From: Actinomycetota bacterium
Lineage (GTDB): Bacteria; Actinomycetota; Acidimicrobiia; IMCC26256; PALSA-610
Direction: 5' to 3'
NCBI GenBank assembly: GCA_005773635.1
Contig: SXHN01000036.1
Location: 1-33,971 of the forward strand
Length of the DNA stretch: 33,971 nt
The position numbers and the translations under genes were made by a program. This document shows positions 16,235 to 23,502 of this stretch, one piece after another. The first letter of the stretch is position 1. The number at the start of each line of letters is the position of its first letter. The notes beneath the pieces were generated by a model. The model saw only the letters and a program-made list of their open reading frames with translations. It did no database searches and had not been told where the DNA came from.

Positions 16235-17088
16235 TACCGACGTACCGCGTCGGGGTTACCTGCAAGAAACGACGTGACCGCGGCTCGCCGGTAGCACAAA
16301 TGCATGTCGTCGGATTCCCAAGTGACCGTGCGATCGCCAACAATGACGAATTCCGGAAAACGGGTCGCATAGGCATCAAGCGCCGCGTCGCTCAAGGGTT
16401 GTCGTAGCTCGATTTCGAAAGCATACGGCGGCGCATGGTTCGGCATCGCGACCTCATCGAGCCGTTCGATCGCGCGTTGCGCCGATTCTGCGATGAGCCG
16501 CTGCGCTCGCCTTGGCGGGATGATCCAACCCGCTTCATGGGACAACGACCGTTTCACGATTGCCGTCTCGATACCGGGCACAAACTTCGCCATACGGTCA
16601 CACACGATGTCGTCGCCTGCGATCAAAGCCGTGGGTACTGCGAGATGCGATGCATATGTAGCAAAGATTTCGCCCTCAGAAATGGAGGTGCCGTTGCAGC
16701 GCACCGCTTTGTAGTCGCCGTAACTGATGGTGTGGGCACCGATACCGAGCCGATCACCTGCTGCGGCATGATGCCCGATGAGAAACATCGCTGCAAATGA
16801 TTCATCAAGCCCCGCAATCGTCGTGGCTCCCCCGCGCGGCAACCCTCGTACCACATCGACTTCCTGGTCGATTTCGTCGAGCAACAGATTGCACAACATT
16901 TCGACGCCATGATTTTCTTCGACAACAAACTCGGTAGCTCCCGCGCGGCGAGCGCCTTCGACTGCGGCGTTCACATCGGCTGTCATCCAAGACCGCGCCC
17001 GCTGGTAATCCTGACCCGACGCAACCACATCGGACCAACGAGTAACTCCGCTGATCCCTTCCATATCGACTGAAATATAGATACGCAT
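16231..17088 (-). CDS. D-aminopeptidase, M55 (DppA-like)
   Basis: The 285-residue zinc peptidase resembles Bacillus subtilis DppA, which cleaves D-amino acid peptides. Metal-ligand equivalents are in place: Asp8 and Glu10 (SVDMEGISG), His60 (ENHG), His107 (IGHHA) and Glu136 (ISEGE). The catalytic His118 follows in AHTISYG. DppA normally has Asp-x-His in the 'DSHG' loop, while here it reads EENHG. ATG 17088 is chosen because the family starts with M-R/K-I-Y-I-S-V-D. An AATGAT sits 6 nt upstream, a possible -10. It heads the operon with the phosphotransferase and molybdopterin genes and may release D-amino acids from wall-derived peptides (inference). Confidence 0.9.
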   Translation of the reverse strand: MRIYISVDMEGISGVTRWSDVVASGQDYQRARSWMTADVNAAVEGARRAGATEFVVEENHGVEMLCNLLLDEIDQEVDVVRGLPRGGATTIAGLDESFAAMFLIGHHAAAGDRLGIGAHTISYGDYKAVRCNGTSISEGEIFATYASHLAVPTALIAGDDIVCDRMAKFVPGIETAIVKRSLSHEAGWIIPPRRAQRLIAESAQRAIERLDEVAMPNHAPPYAFEIELRQPLSDAALDAYATRFPEFVIVGDRTVTWESDDMHLCYRRAAVTSFLAGNPDAVRRY

Positions 17089-17133
17089 TCCGACATCATT
17101 GCAGAGCATGATTCCTGCAATCAATCGATATGG

Positions 17134-17343
17134 TTGCGCACGAACTGGGGTGCGTGCATCGCTCCCGCGATGCATTGCGTCAACGCCATTCCTTACGTAG
17201 TGCAAGCTCCCGCGGGCATCAAGACGTGCCTCGACCTCCCGCCCATCGCGGGTCGAGCAGCGCTATTTCACGATCGCGACACGCCCGTCCAGACGGAATC
17301 GATCAAGAATCATGCGGCGAGCATGGCTCGCATCGTGGTGTGA
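17134..17343 (+). pseudogene. Possible C-terminal remnant of a DapB-like reductase
   Basis: The 17089-17429 gap holds an open frame (TTG 17134, 69 codons) that reads AMHCVNAIPYVVQAPAGI, then KTCLDLPPIAGRAA. From memory this resembles the C-terminal part of dihydrodipicolinate-reductase-like proteins of actinobacteria (AxxAVNAIPxVxxAxPGIxTxxDLP). The N-terminal Rossmann domain is missing, because directly upstream lies the divergent D-aminopeptidase gene. It has no ribosome binding site. It may be the fossil of a gene cut by rearrangement, or a chance open frame. From 17344 to 17429 I see only the leader of the next gene. Confidence 0.35.
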
Positions 17344-17429
17344 TCGCAAGCTTGATTCAAGTTCCAGCACCTCACATGCCGAAACTCAATCAACTGGATT
17401 GGGCTGGAATTCCAATTTGGAGAACGCAC

Positions 17430-18314
17430 ATGCGGCACTGGCGGAGGGCGAAATCGCGCCAAAGACTGTTGATCTCGATCGTGGCAGTGGGACTCATCGG
17501 TTTCGCCGTCCCGAACCCTTCGGCAAATGCTACGCCCGCCGACACCACCGGACTCATCGTTTCGCGTTGCAGCTTCTCGCATCGATCACCAAGTGATCCA
17601 ATCGTGCACCCCGGGATGAGCGGCATGAGCCATAGCCACGACTTCTTTGGTAACACGACGACCAACGCCGACTCGACGGCCGATTCGATGGCAGGGCAAA
17701 CCACCAGCTGTCGAACCGTTGGCGACACTGCGGCCTATTGGGTTCCAACGCTCTATGCAAACAAACGCATCGTCGAACCAGCCGAGTCACTTGCCTACTT
17801 CCAAGCACTCGGCTCTGAACCGACGGCCGAAATGCCGATCGACCTCAAGATCGTTGCGGGCGGCAAAGACAACGTTCGCTGGGCGTGCTTCGATCACGGC
17901 ATGACGAATGCAAAATTCAACCGTCCGCAATTCTGCGCCAGAGGGCAGTTACTCTCTGTTGGGATCAAGTTCCCCGAATGTTGGAACGGCATCGACCTCG
18001 ATAGCCACGACCATCGTTCACACATGGCGTATGCATCGGTCGACAATGTCTGCCCAGCGACGCACCCAGTCAAGGTGCCCCGCCTCACGTTTTGGGTGCT
18101 CTACGAACGCACTCCACGCAAAGCGACATTGACGTTGTCGTCTGGACCAGTGGACACCGCACATGCAGACTTCTTCAATACCGCCGACCCGGCTACCCAA
18201 ACCAAACTGCACGATTTTTGCCTCACCGGCAAGCGGATTTGCTACAAGAACATGTATCTGGTGCTCAAAAAGCTCGGACTCGCTCGCAACGCTACGACGA
18301 AGCTGTCAACTTAG
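17430..18314 (+). CDS. Secreted DUF1996 protein
   Basis: The 294-residue product has a positively charged N-terminus (MRHWRRAKSRQRL), a hydrophobic core (LISIVAVGLIGFAV) and likely cleavage near ANA-TP, so it is exported. The mature part matches DUF1996: HPGMSGMSHSHDFFGN, CRTVGDTAAYWVPTLY, FPECWNGIDLDSHDHRSHMA and CPATHPVKVPRLTFWVLY. Histidine-rich patches and conserved Cys pairs are typical; the function is not known. ATG 17430 is chosen because GGAG lies 7 nt upstream and the signal begins there; the frame is open back to 17130 but unlike a signal. Its TAG stop overlaps the stop of the convergent oxidoreductase. Confidence 0.85.
   Translation: MRHWRRAKSRQRLLISIVAVGLIGFAVPNPSANATPADTTGLIVSRCSFSHRSPSDPIVHPGMSGMSHSHDFFGNTTTNADSTADSMAGQTTSCRTVGDTAAYWVPTLYANKRIVEPAESLAYFQALGSEPTAEMPIDLKIVAGGKDNVRWACFDHGMTNAKFNRPQFCARGQLLSVGIKFPECWNGIDLDSHDHRSHMAYASVDNVCPATHPVKVPRLTFWVLYERTPRKATLTLSSGPVDTAHADFFNTADPATQTKLHDFCLTGKRICYKNMYLVLKKLGLARNATTKLST
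18311..18314. other. Overlapping convergent stop codons (TTAG)
   Basis: TAG of the DUF1996 gene (18312-18314, plus) and TAA of the MDR oxidoreductase (18311-18313, minus) share bases, a tail-to-tail 4-bp overlap like the one at 3673. Confidence 0.9.
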
Positions 18315-19327
18315 GGCGCGACCTGCACCACAAGTTTGCCGAGGTGATCACCACGGAACAATCTCACTAACGCGTCCGGAGCGTGGTCGAGGCCGAGGAC
18401 AACGTCGTCTCGCCGCTTAATCAGTCCGGCTTGAAACCAGCCGATCAGCATCGCGTGTGCTTCTACAAGTCGACCCCAATGGTCGAGTGTGTTGAAGCCT
18501 TCCATCCGAGCTCGCCGGCCCATCAGGTATTTCAAGTTGTACAGCGGAACGTCGGGTACATCGGTGTCGTAGGTGGAGAGATCCCCACAGAGCACCACTC
18601 GCCCGCGGTTCGCGATTCGGCGCAGCACCACATCGAGGAGCGCGCCGCCCACGTTGTCGAAGTACACGTCGATGCCTTGAGGTGCGTGAGCCTTGAGTTG
18701 GCTGCTGACATCTTCAGTTTTGTAATTGATGCACGCATCGAAACCAAGTTCATCCACGACCCATGCACACTTCTGATCAGAACCAGCGATACCGATCACC
18801 TTCGCGCCTTCGAGTTTGGCGATCTGACCCGCGAGGCAACCCACGCCACTCGCCGCCGCCGACACAACAAACGTTTCGCCGGGTTGCGGTTTCGCCACGT
18901 CCAGCACACCAAGAAACGCGGTCATGCCGATCTGGCCAAGCCAGTTCATCGCATCAAGCAAGGAGATCCCTTCGGCAACTGGAGTAACCGGCGGATTTTC
19001 ATCCGGTTCAAACACTCGGTATTGCTGCCACCCCGTGAGCGCGGTATACGCCTGTCCGAGGGGATACTTCTGTTGATCCGTTGTTGCAACTATCACGCCG
19101 ACGCCACTCGCGCGCACAACTTCGCCGATCGCGACCGGTGCCATATACGAGCCCCGTTCCTTAATCCAACCGCGGATCGTTGGGTCGATCCCAACATAAC
19201 GCACCTCCAGCAATGCCTCGCCTTCTCGGAGCGCGGGGATGTCGACGGTCTGGGTTGCGAAGCAGTCGGTGGTGACGTTGCCGTTTGGCCGACGCGCCAA
19301 CACCACTTGCGTATTCGTTCGGGGCAT
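18311..19327 (-). CDS. MDR-superfamily NADP-dependent oxidoreductase (leukotriene B4 dehydrogenase/CurA type)
   Basis: The 338-residue zinc-free medium-chain reductase begins NTQVVLARRPNG, as in prostaglandin/2-alkenal reductases. It has GIDPTIRGWI in the substrate domain and the NADP Rossmann motif SAAASGVGCLAGQIAK, followed by GIAGSDQKC and FDNVGGALLD. Such enzymes reduce alpha,beta-unsaturated ketones or aldehydes. ATG 19327 (MPRTNTQ) is preferred over ATG 19360, because the upstream 11 residues are not family-like. A TAGCTT occurs 10 nt upstream. An SDR gene lies directly upstream on the same strand (stop at 19377, 49 bp before), so co-transcription is possible. The substrate is unknown. 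Confidence 0.88.
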   Translation of the reverse strand: MPRTNTQVVLARRPNGNVTTDCFATQTVDIPALREGEALLEVRYVGIDPTIRGWIKERGSYMAPVAIGEVVRASGVGVIVATTDQQKYPLGQAYTALTGWQQYRVFEPDENPPVTPVAEGISLLDAMNWLGQIGMTAFLGVLDVAKPQPGETFVVSAAASGVGCLAGQIAKLEGAKVIGIAGSDQKCAWVVDELGFDACINYKTEDVSSQLKAHAPQGIDVYFDNVGGALLDVVLRRIANRGRVVLCGDLSTYDTDVPDVPLYNLKYLMGRRARMEGFNTLDHWGRLVEAHAMLIGWFQAGLIKRRDDVVLGLDHAPDALVRLFRGDHLGKLVVQVAP

Positions 19328-19376
19328 CACAACGACGAAGCTAGTGGCGGCCGCACGCACGTGTCACGGCGGCGCG

Positions 19377-20165
19377 TCACTTCGTGGTCGCGATTCCTCC
19401 ATCGACCGCAATCGTGGACCCAGTGATGTAGCTCGCAGCGCGGGAACTCAAAAAGATTGCTGTTCCCGCCATGTCGTCTGGCCGCCCAATTCGACTCAAC
19501 GGGCTCGTCGAGGCGATGGAGTCACCGAAATCACGCAGCGTCGCTGCCATCATTTTGCTTTCAAACGGCCCCGGAGCGATTGCGTTCACGGTGATGTGTT
19601 TACGACCCAAATTCCGGGCCAAATGTCGAGTCATTTGATGTATCGCAGCCTTGCTCGCTGAATACGAATACGTCTCCAACATGGGCACGTGAATTCCATC
19701 GATCGACCCGATATTGATCACGCGAGCAGGATCATCGTGCGTACCTGCGGCTTCTAGCATCGGGAGGCACGCTTGGGTCAGCATAAACGGAGCCTTGACG
19801 TTCAGACCGAGCACCTTGTCGAATGCCGAGCCAGGAAACTCAGCGATCGGGGCACCCCACGTAGCGCCCGCGTTGTTCACAAGAATGTGCAACGCGGGTT
19901 CGCGATCGGCGACCGCGGCCGCCAGACGTTGACATTCGGTTTCATCCTGTAGGTCTGCAGGAATCGCTATGCATTCACCGATCTCAGCCAACTCGGCTTC
20001 AATCGCCGCGCAATCGGCAGCCTTGCGCGAAGAAATGTAGACCCGTGCTCCAGCTTCCACAAAGCCTCGCGCGATCATCAACCCAATTCCTCGGGTTCCA
20101 CCAGTGACGAGGGCAACTTTGCCTTCGATGGAAAACAAGTTGTCGTACGGAGTGAGGTTTGTCAT
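19377..20165 (-). CDS. Short-chain dehydrogenase/reductase
   Basis: The 262-residue SDR has the cofactor motif TGGTRGIG (residues 21-28), NNAG after strand 4, the catalytic Ser in INIGSID, and YSYSASKAAIHQ with the Tyr-x3-Lys pair. The C-terminal SRAASYITGSTIAVDGG is standard for the classical family. The SSRK after strand 2 suggests NADP preference (inference). A perfect TAATCT -10 at 20172-20177, 6 nt before the ATG, supports this start. That -10 includes the stop codon of the upstream tesB. It may work with the neighbouring reductase and thioesterase on fatty-acyl-like compounds. Confidence 0.9.
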   Translation of the reverse strand: MTNLTPYDNLFSIEGKVALVTGGTRGIGLMIARGFVEAGARVYISSRKAADCAAIEAELAEIGECIAIPADLQDETECQRLAAAVADREPALHILVNNAGATWGAPIAEFPGSAFDKVLGLNVKAPFMLTQACLPMLEAAGTHDDPARVINIGSIDGIHVPMLETYSYSASKAAIHQMTRHLARNLGRKHITVNAIAPGPFESKMMAATLRDFGDSIASTSPLSRIGRPDDMAGTAIFLSSRAASYITGSTIAVDGGIATTK

Positions 20166-20171
20166 GTCGAA

Positions 20172-20177
20172 AGATTA
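20172..20177 (-). promoter_or_regulatory. -10 element TAATCT overlapping the tesB stop codon
   Basis: TAATCT on the minus strand, 6 nt before ATG 20165, gives a leaderless SDR transcript. Its first three bases are also the TAA stop of tesB (20175-20177). Confidence 0.65.
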
Positions 20178-20975
20178 TCGGCGCGTACGGCCCAGCGCTT
20201 CTTGAGCGAGCGATGCAACGTGCGTACCTGCTCGATCAAATACGCGTCCGAACGCCAGACCTCGAGCGCTGGCCACACCATGACCGTCGATATCAAACAA
20301 GAGCCAGTCGTCGGCCCGAAACGGTCGATGAAACCAAATTGCGTGGTCGAGACTCGCCATCATCAGGTTGTCCCATTGCCGCGCCAGCGGGTGTGGCGTC
20401 AACGCGACTCCAAGCGCATCCTCATCCGAAAGATATGCGAGCGCGCACGCTTGAATCAACGGATCATCGGGGATTCGCTGCAATGTGCGCAACCATGACC
20501 GGCGCAACGCGTGAGGTGACGCGCGATGCTCCACTTCACGATGCTCGAGAAACGCATCGTGTTCGCTATCGGGCAGCGATTCTGGCGATGCGACTACGGG
20601 TGCCTGCACAGTCTGTACATCAGCATCATCTTCGACGACTTGAAAGCTCGCGATGAGATTCAAAATCGCGCCGCCCTCTTGATACGCGACAACTTGACGA
20701 GTGGTAAACGACCGACCGTCACGCACCCGCTCCACTTCGAACAACACTGGACGGTGCTCGTCGCCGCTACGAACGAAGTAGGCGTGCAACGAGTGGGGTC
20801 GGTGAGCGGACGATACCGTCCGTCCGGCGGCGCGTAGGGCCTGTGCGACTACCTGCCCGCCATAAATCCGCCCCCAGCCCAATACCGGACCGGTTCCAAC
20901 AAAGGCATCAGGTTTGATTCGATCAAGCTCGAGGAGTGCCAACAGATCCGTGACGGGAGGAAGCGAAAGACTCAT
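20175..20975 (-). CDS. tesB: Acyl-CoA thioesterase II (TesB family)
   Basis: TesB-type enzymes hydrolyse medium- and long-chain acyl-CoA. The 266-residue protein shows the double hotdog with GRIYGGQVVAQALRAAGRTV in the N-terminal half and HSLHAYFVRSGD, then RDGRSFTTRQVVAYQ. The C-terminal half has MMASLDHAIWFHRPFR and DWLLFDIDGHGVASARGLAFG, in family order and length. ATG 20975 (MSLSLPPV) is chosen; the frame is open upstream to 21089 but that part is not conserved, and a TATCGT lies 8 nt before the ATG. It is followed 9 bp later by the SDR gene. Confidence 0.93.
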   Translation of the reverse strand: MSLSLPPVTDLLALLELDRIKPDAFVGTGPVLGWGRIYGGQVVAQALRAAGRTVSSAHRPHSLHAYFVRSGDEHRPVLFEVERVRDGRSFTTRQVVAYQEGGAILNLIASFQVVEDDADVQTVQAPVVASPESLPDSEHDAFLEHREVEHRASPHALRRSWLRTLQRIPDDPLIQACALAYLSDEDALGVALTPHPLARQWDNLMMASLDHAIWFHRPFRADDWLLFDIDGHGVASARGLAFGRVFDRAGTHVASLAQEALGRTRR

Positions 20976-21036
20976 GGGTCGCCACGATAGAGAACACGGG
21001 CCCAACCCCATCAAGCGAACGTGCCAGACTCTCGAC

Positions 21037-21777
21037 GTGAGCAGCGTACATGGCGGATTCTTTTCGCTAACCGAGATCACCGACCCCACCCAGCACCGCG
21101 CCTACAACGAGTGGCACCAGTTAGATCACCTGCCGGAACAGTTTCCACTCGACGGGATACAGCACGGGCAGCGATGGGTATTGACGCCGCAGCTGCGCGC
21201 ATCCGCGGAAACGTTGGACCCGCCGTTCGATCGAATTCACTATCTCACGATGTACCTCATGTCTGAGCCGCTCGAGTCGACGTTCACAGCATTTCACCGA
21301 CTGGGTGCAAGGCTGCACGGCGAAGGCCGTTGGTTCGAACCACGCCAAAGCCACTTTGCTCACCCGATGGTCATAGAGCGGAGGCAGGCTGCGCACCGCG
21401 CGAACATTTCAGCTGCGGCAGTGCCATTCCGTGCTCACAGCGGAATTCATGTGATTATCGAATCACACATCGAGACGACAACCGATCTAGTCACCTCACT
21501 AATAGCCACACGTGGGGTAGCCGGCGCTTGGTCATTCACCACAAACAAACGATTCGATTCGTTAGCTTGGGAGGCTGGCGAATACCGCGCCACAGTTGCA
21601 TGGCTCGATGACGACATCGGCGATTGCGCCCAACGATTCCGAAATTGGACGCGAACACACCACCACGATTTTCGTTCAGTCGTATTCTCGGCCACTCTGG
21701 AGACGATCACCCCTTGGCGATGGAATTGGTTCGATTCCGCAGCGCCCGATGTCCAATCGACAGATGAGGTCCTATGA
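21037..21777 (+). CDS. Conserved protein of unknown function, coupled to ppk2
   Basis: No named family is recognised with confidence. The 246-residue protein starts SSVHGGFFSLTEITDP and carries YNEWHQLDHLPEQF and GIQHGQRWVL. The W-H-x-x-D-H-x-P-E pattern is reminiscent of EthD-like dimeric alpha/beta barrels, and a second similar module (SGIHVIIESHIE... ) may follow at about residue 140, so it could be a tandem barrel. I chose GTG 21037, with CAGACT 6 nt upstream as a possible -10. ATG 20974 overlaps the divergent tesB start and is rejected. Its TGA overlaps the ATG of ppk2 (ATGA), implying coupled translation. Confidence 0.72.
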   Translation: MSSVHGGFFSLTEITDPTQHRAYNEWHQLDHLPEQFPLDGIQHGQRWVLTPQLRASAETLDPPFDRIHYLTMYLMSEPLESTFTAFHRLGARLHGEGRWFEPRQSHFAHPMVIERRQAAHRANISAAAVPFRAHSGIHVIIESHIETTTDLVTSLIATRGVAGAWSFTTNKRFDSLAWEAGEYRATVAWLDDDIGDCAQRFRNWTRTHHHDFRSVVFSATLETITPWRWNWFDSAAPDVQSTDEVL

Positions 21778-22532
21778 ACGACAAAGAGTACGAAGCCACG
21801 CTGCGTGAACTTCAAATCGAACTCGGACGGCTACAACAATCCGTTCGCGATTCAGGTCGGAGAGTCGCCATTGTGTTCGAGGGTCGCGACGCCGCGGGAA
21901 AGGGTGGCGGGATACGCCGCTTCACCGAAAATCTCAGCCCACGTGAGCATCGAGTGGTCGCGCTCGCGAAGCCAACCGAAACCGAGTTGGGCCAGTGGTA
22001 CTTCCAGCGATATATCGCACAACTCCCCAATGCGGGTGAGATCGTGTTCTTCGATCGAAGTTGGTACAACCGAGCCGTCGTTGAACCAGTCATGGGCTTT
22101 TGCACACCAACGCAGCACAAGCAATTTATGAACACGGTCGGCAGCTTCGAATCGCTGATCACCCAAGACGGCATCGAACTGGTCAAACTGTGGTTTGCCA
22201 TCACCAAGGAGGAGCAAAAACAACGATTTCACGATCGTCAGACTGATCCCTTGCGGCAGTGGAAGACGAGCCCAATCGACAAGCAGGCACAATCGAAATG
22301 GGCAGACTTCACCAGATACGCCACAAAAATGGTTACGTCGACCAGCTTTGAATATGCGCCGTGGACCGTGATCCGCACCGATAAAAAACGAATCGCCCGC
22401 CTCGAAAGTATCCGAACGGTCCTCAACGCCGTGCCGTATCGAAAGCGACCGAACAGGCGATCTTCGCTATTGGCCCTCAACAAAGAAGTCGTCACCACGA
22501 TTGCGTCCGACGCCAAGGTCTCAGCGGTGTAA
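21774..22532 (+). CDS. ppk2: Polyphosphate kinase 2 (PPK2)
   Basis: PPK2 transfers phosphate between polyphosphate and nucleoside mono- or diphosphates. The 252-residue protein has Walker A (FEGRDAAGKGG, Lys43), FQRYIAQLPNAGE before the Walker B FDRSWYNRAVVEPVMG (Asp95), and the lid region HDRQTDPLRQWKTSP. Single-domain length and the N-terminal helical LQIELGRLQQ support class I PPK2. Class I versus III, and therefore ADP versus AMP as preferred acceptor, cannot be settled by eye. It begins inside the upstream gene's stop codon (ATGA). The permease gene follows 58 bp later. Confidence 0.93.
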   Translation: MNDKEYEATLRELQIELGRLQQSVRDSGRRVAIVFEGRDAAGKGGGIRRFTENLSPREHRVVALAKPTETELGQWYFQRYIAQLPNAGEIVFFDRSWYNRAVVEPVMGFCTPTQHKQFMNTVGSFESLITQDGIELVKLWFAITKEEQKQRFHDRQTDPLRQWKTSPIDKQAQSKWADFTRYATKMVTSTSFEYAPWTVIRTDKKRIARLESIRTVLNAVPYRKRPNRRSSLLALNKEVVTTIASDAKVSAV

Positions 22533-22590
22533 TCGCGCCGCACCATTCAACCCGAAACTCTGTGCGATGAAGCGATAGACACTCACCACT

Positions 22591-23430
22591 ATGGCAATCT
22601 TGCTCGCGCTCGCATCCGCCATCGTATTTGGCGGTGCTGACTTCGCAGGCGGTATCGCCACGCGGCGTCACGAATCAACGTTTCCAGTAGTTTTTGTGAG
22701 TCAGCTTGTCGGCTTCAGCACCGTGGTGCTCATCGCGCCGCTGTTCGGCTTCGACGGCGCCGGATGGTCAGACCTCGGATGGGGCGCCGCGGCTGGCGTC
22801 GTTGGAGTCCTTGGGCTGCTGCTGTTCTACAAGGCGTTGGCGGTTGGCACTATGAGCATTGTGTCGCCAATCACGGCGGTCGTCTCAGCAGCTGTCCCGG
22901 TTGCAGTCGGCCTAACCCGCGGCGAACGCCCGAGCATGATTGCGCTCGCCGGAATTGCACTCGGGCTTGTCGCGCTCACGCTCTTTGGCGGCGGCGATCC
23001 GAGCCACGCATCCAACAACTGGATCCGAGCAGTCGGACCGGCGATTCTCGCAGGGCTTGGATTCGGCGCGTTCTTCTCGCTCATCTCATTTTCGAGCCAG
23101 GACGCCGGTCTTGTGCCGTTGGTCGGTGCCCGATTCACCGCAGCATCTCTGCTCATCGTGTTCGCGCTCGGTCAAACCGCACCGTTGCGAATACCTCGCG
23201 AACTTCGGGGACTTGTCGTCTTGGCCGGGGTGGGCGACATCGCCGCGAACACGCTGTATCTCCTTGCATCACGCCGTGGAGACCTGGCGATCGTCGGCGT
23301 TATCGCTGCGCTGTATCCCGCAAGCACGCTGGTATTGGCTAGATATGTACTGAATGAACGGTTGACTCGGCTGCACTGGACCGCAATCGGGATCGCGTCG
23401 ATTGCTGTCGTGCTGATCGCTAGGGCGTAG
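22591..23430 (+). CDS. EamA-family (DMT) membrane transporter
   Basis: The 279-residue protein is almost entirely hydrophobic, with about ten transmembrane helices in two EamA repeats. The first runs from ILLALASAIVFGGADFAGG to about residue 133, the second from about 150 to 278 (AILAGLGFGAFFSLISF, ending LHWTAIGIASIAVVLIARA). The internal duplication and conserved end-of-repeat motifs (ITAVVSAAVPVAVGLTRGER and ALYPASTLVLARYVLNERL) are typical of drug/metabolite exporters. The substrate is unknown. ATG 22591 is the natural start, with TAGACA 9 nt upstream. It is transcribed with or after ppk2. Confidence 0.9.
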   Translation: MAILLALASAIVFGGADFAGGIATRRHESTFPVVFVSQLVGFSTVVLIAPLFGFDGAGWSDLGWGAAAGVVGVLGLLLFYKALAVGTMSIVSPITAVVSAAVPVAVGLTRGERPSMIALAGIALGLVALTLFGGGDPSHASNNWIRAVGPAILAGLGFGAFFSLISFSSQDAGLVPLVGARFTAASLLIVFALGQTAPLRIPRELRGLVVLAGVGDIAANTLYLLASRRGDLAIVGVIAALYPASTLVLARYVLNERLTRLHWTAIGIASIAVVLIARA

Positions 23431-23502
23431 CCGCAACGGGCACGCTGGCGCGAGGATTGTGGCGACACCATGGTTGCTCACCCGGAGTGCGAGGATGACG
23501 GT

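Noticed and set aside
18383-19426. 347-codon plus-strand frame over the MDR oxidoreductase
   Set aside because: Shadow frame favoured by the GC-rich codon pattern; the minus-strand MDR protein has clear NADP and family motifs.
20974-20976. ATG as start of the conserved protein before ppk2
   Set aside because: It overlaps the tesB start codon on the other strand, and the residues before GTG 21037 are not conserved-looking.
21334-21350. GGTTCGAACC-like string as a tRNA T-loop
   Set aside because: It lies in a coding region and no acceptor or anticodon stem can be built around it. No tRNA was seen in the window.
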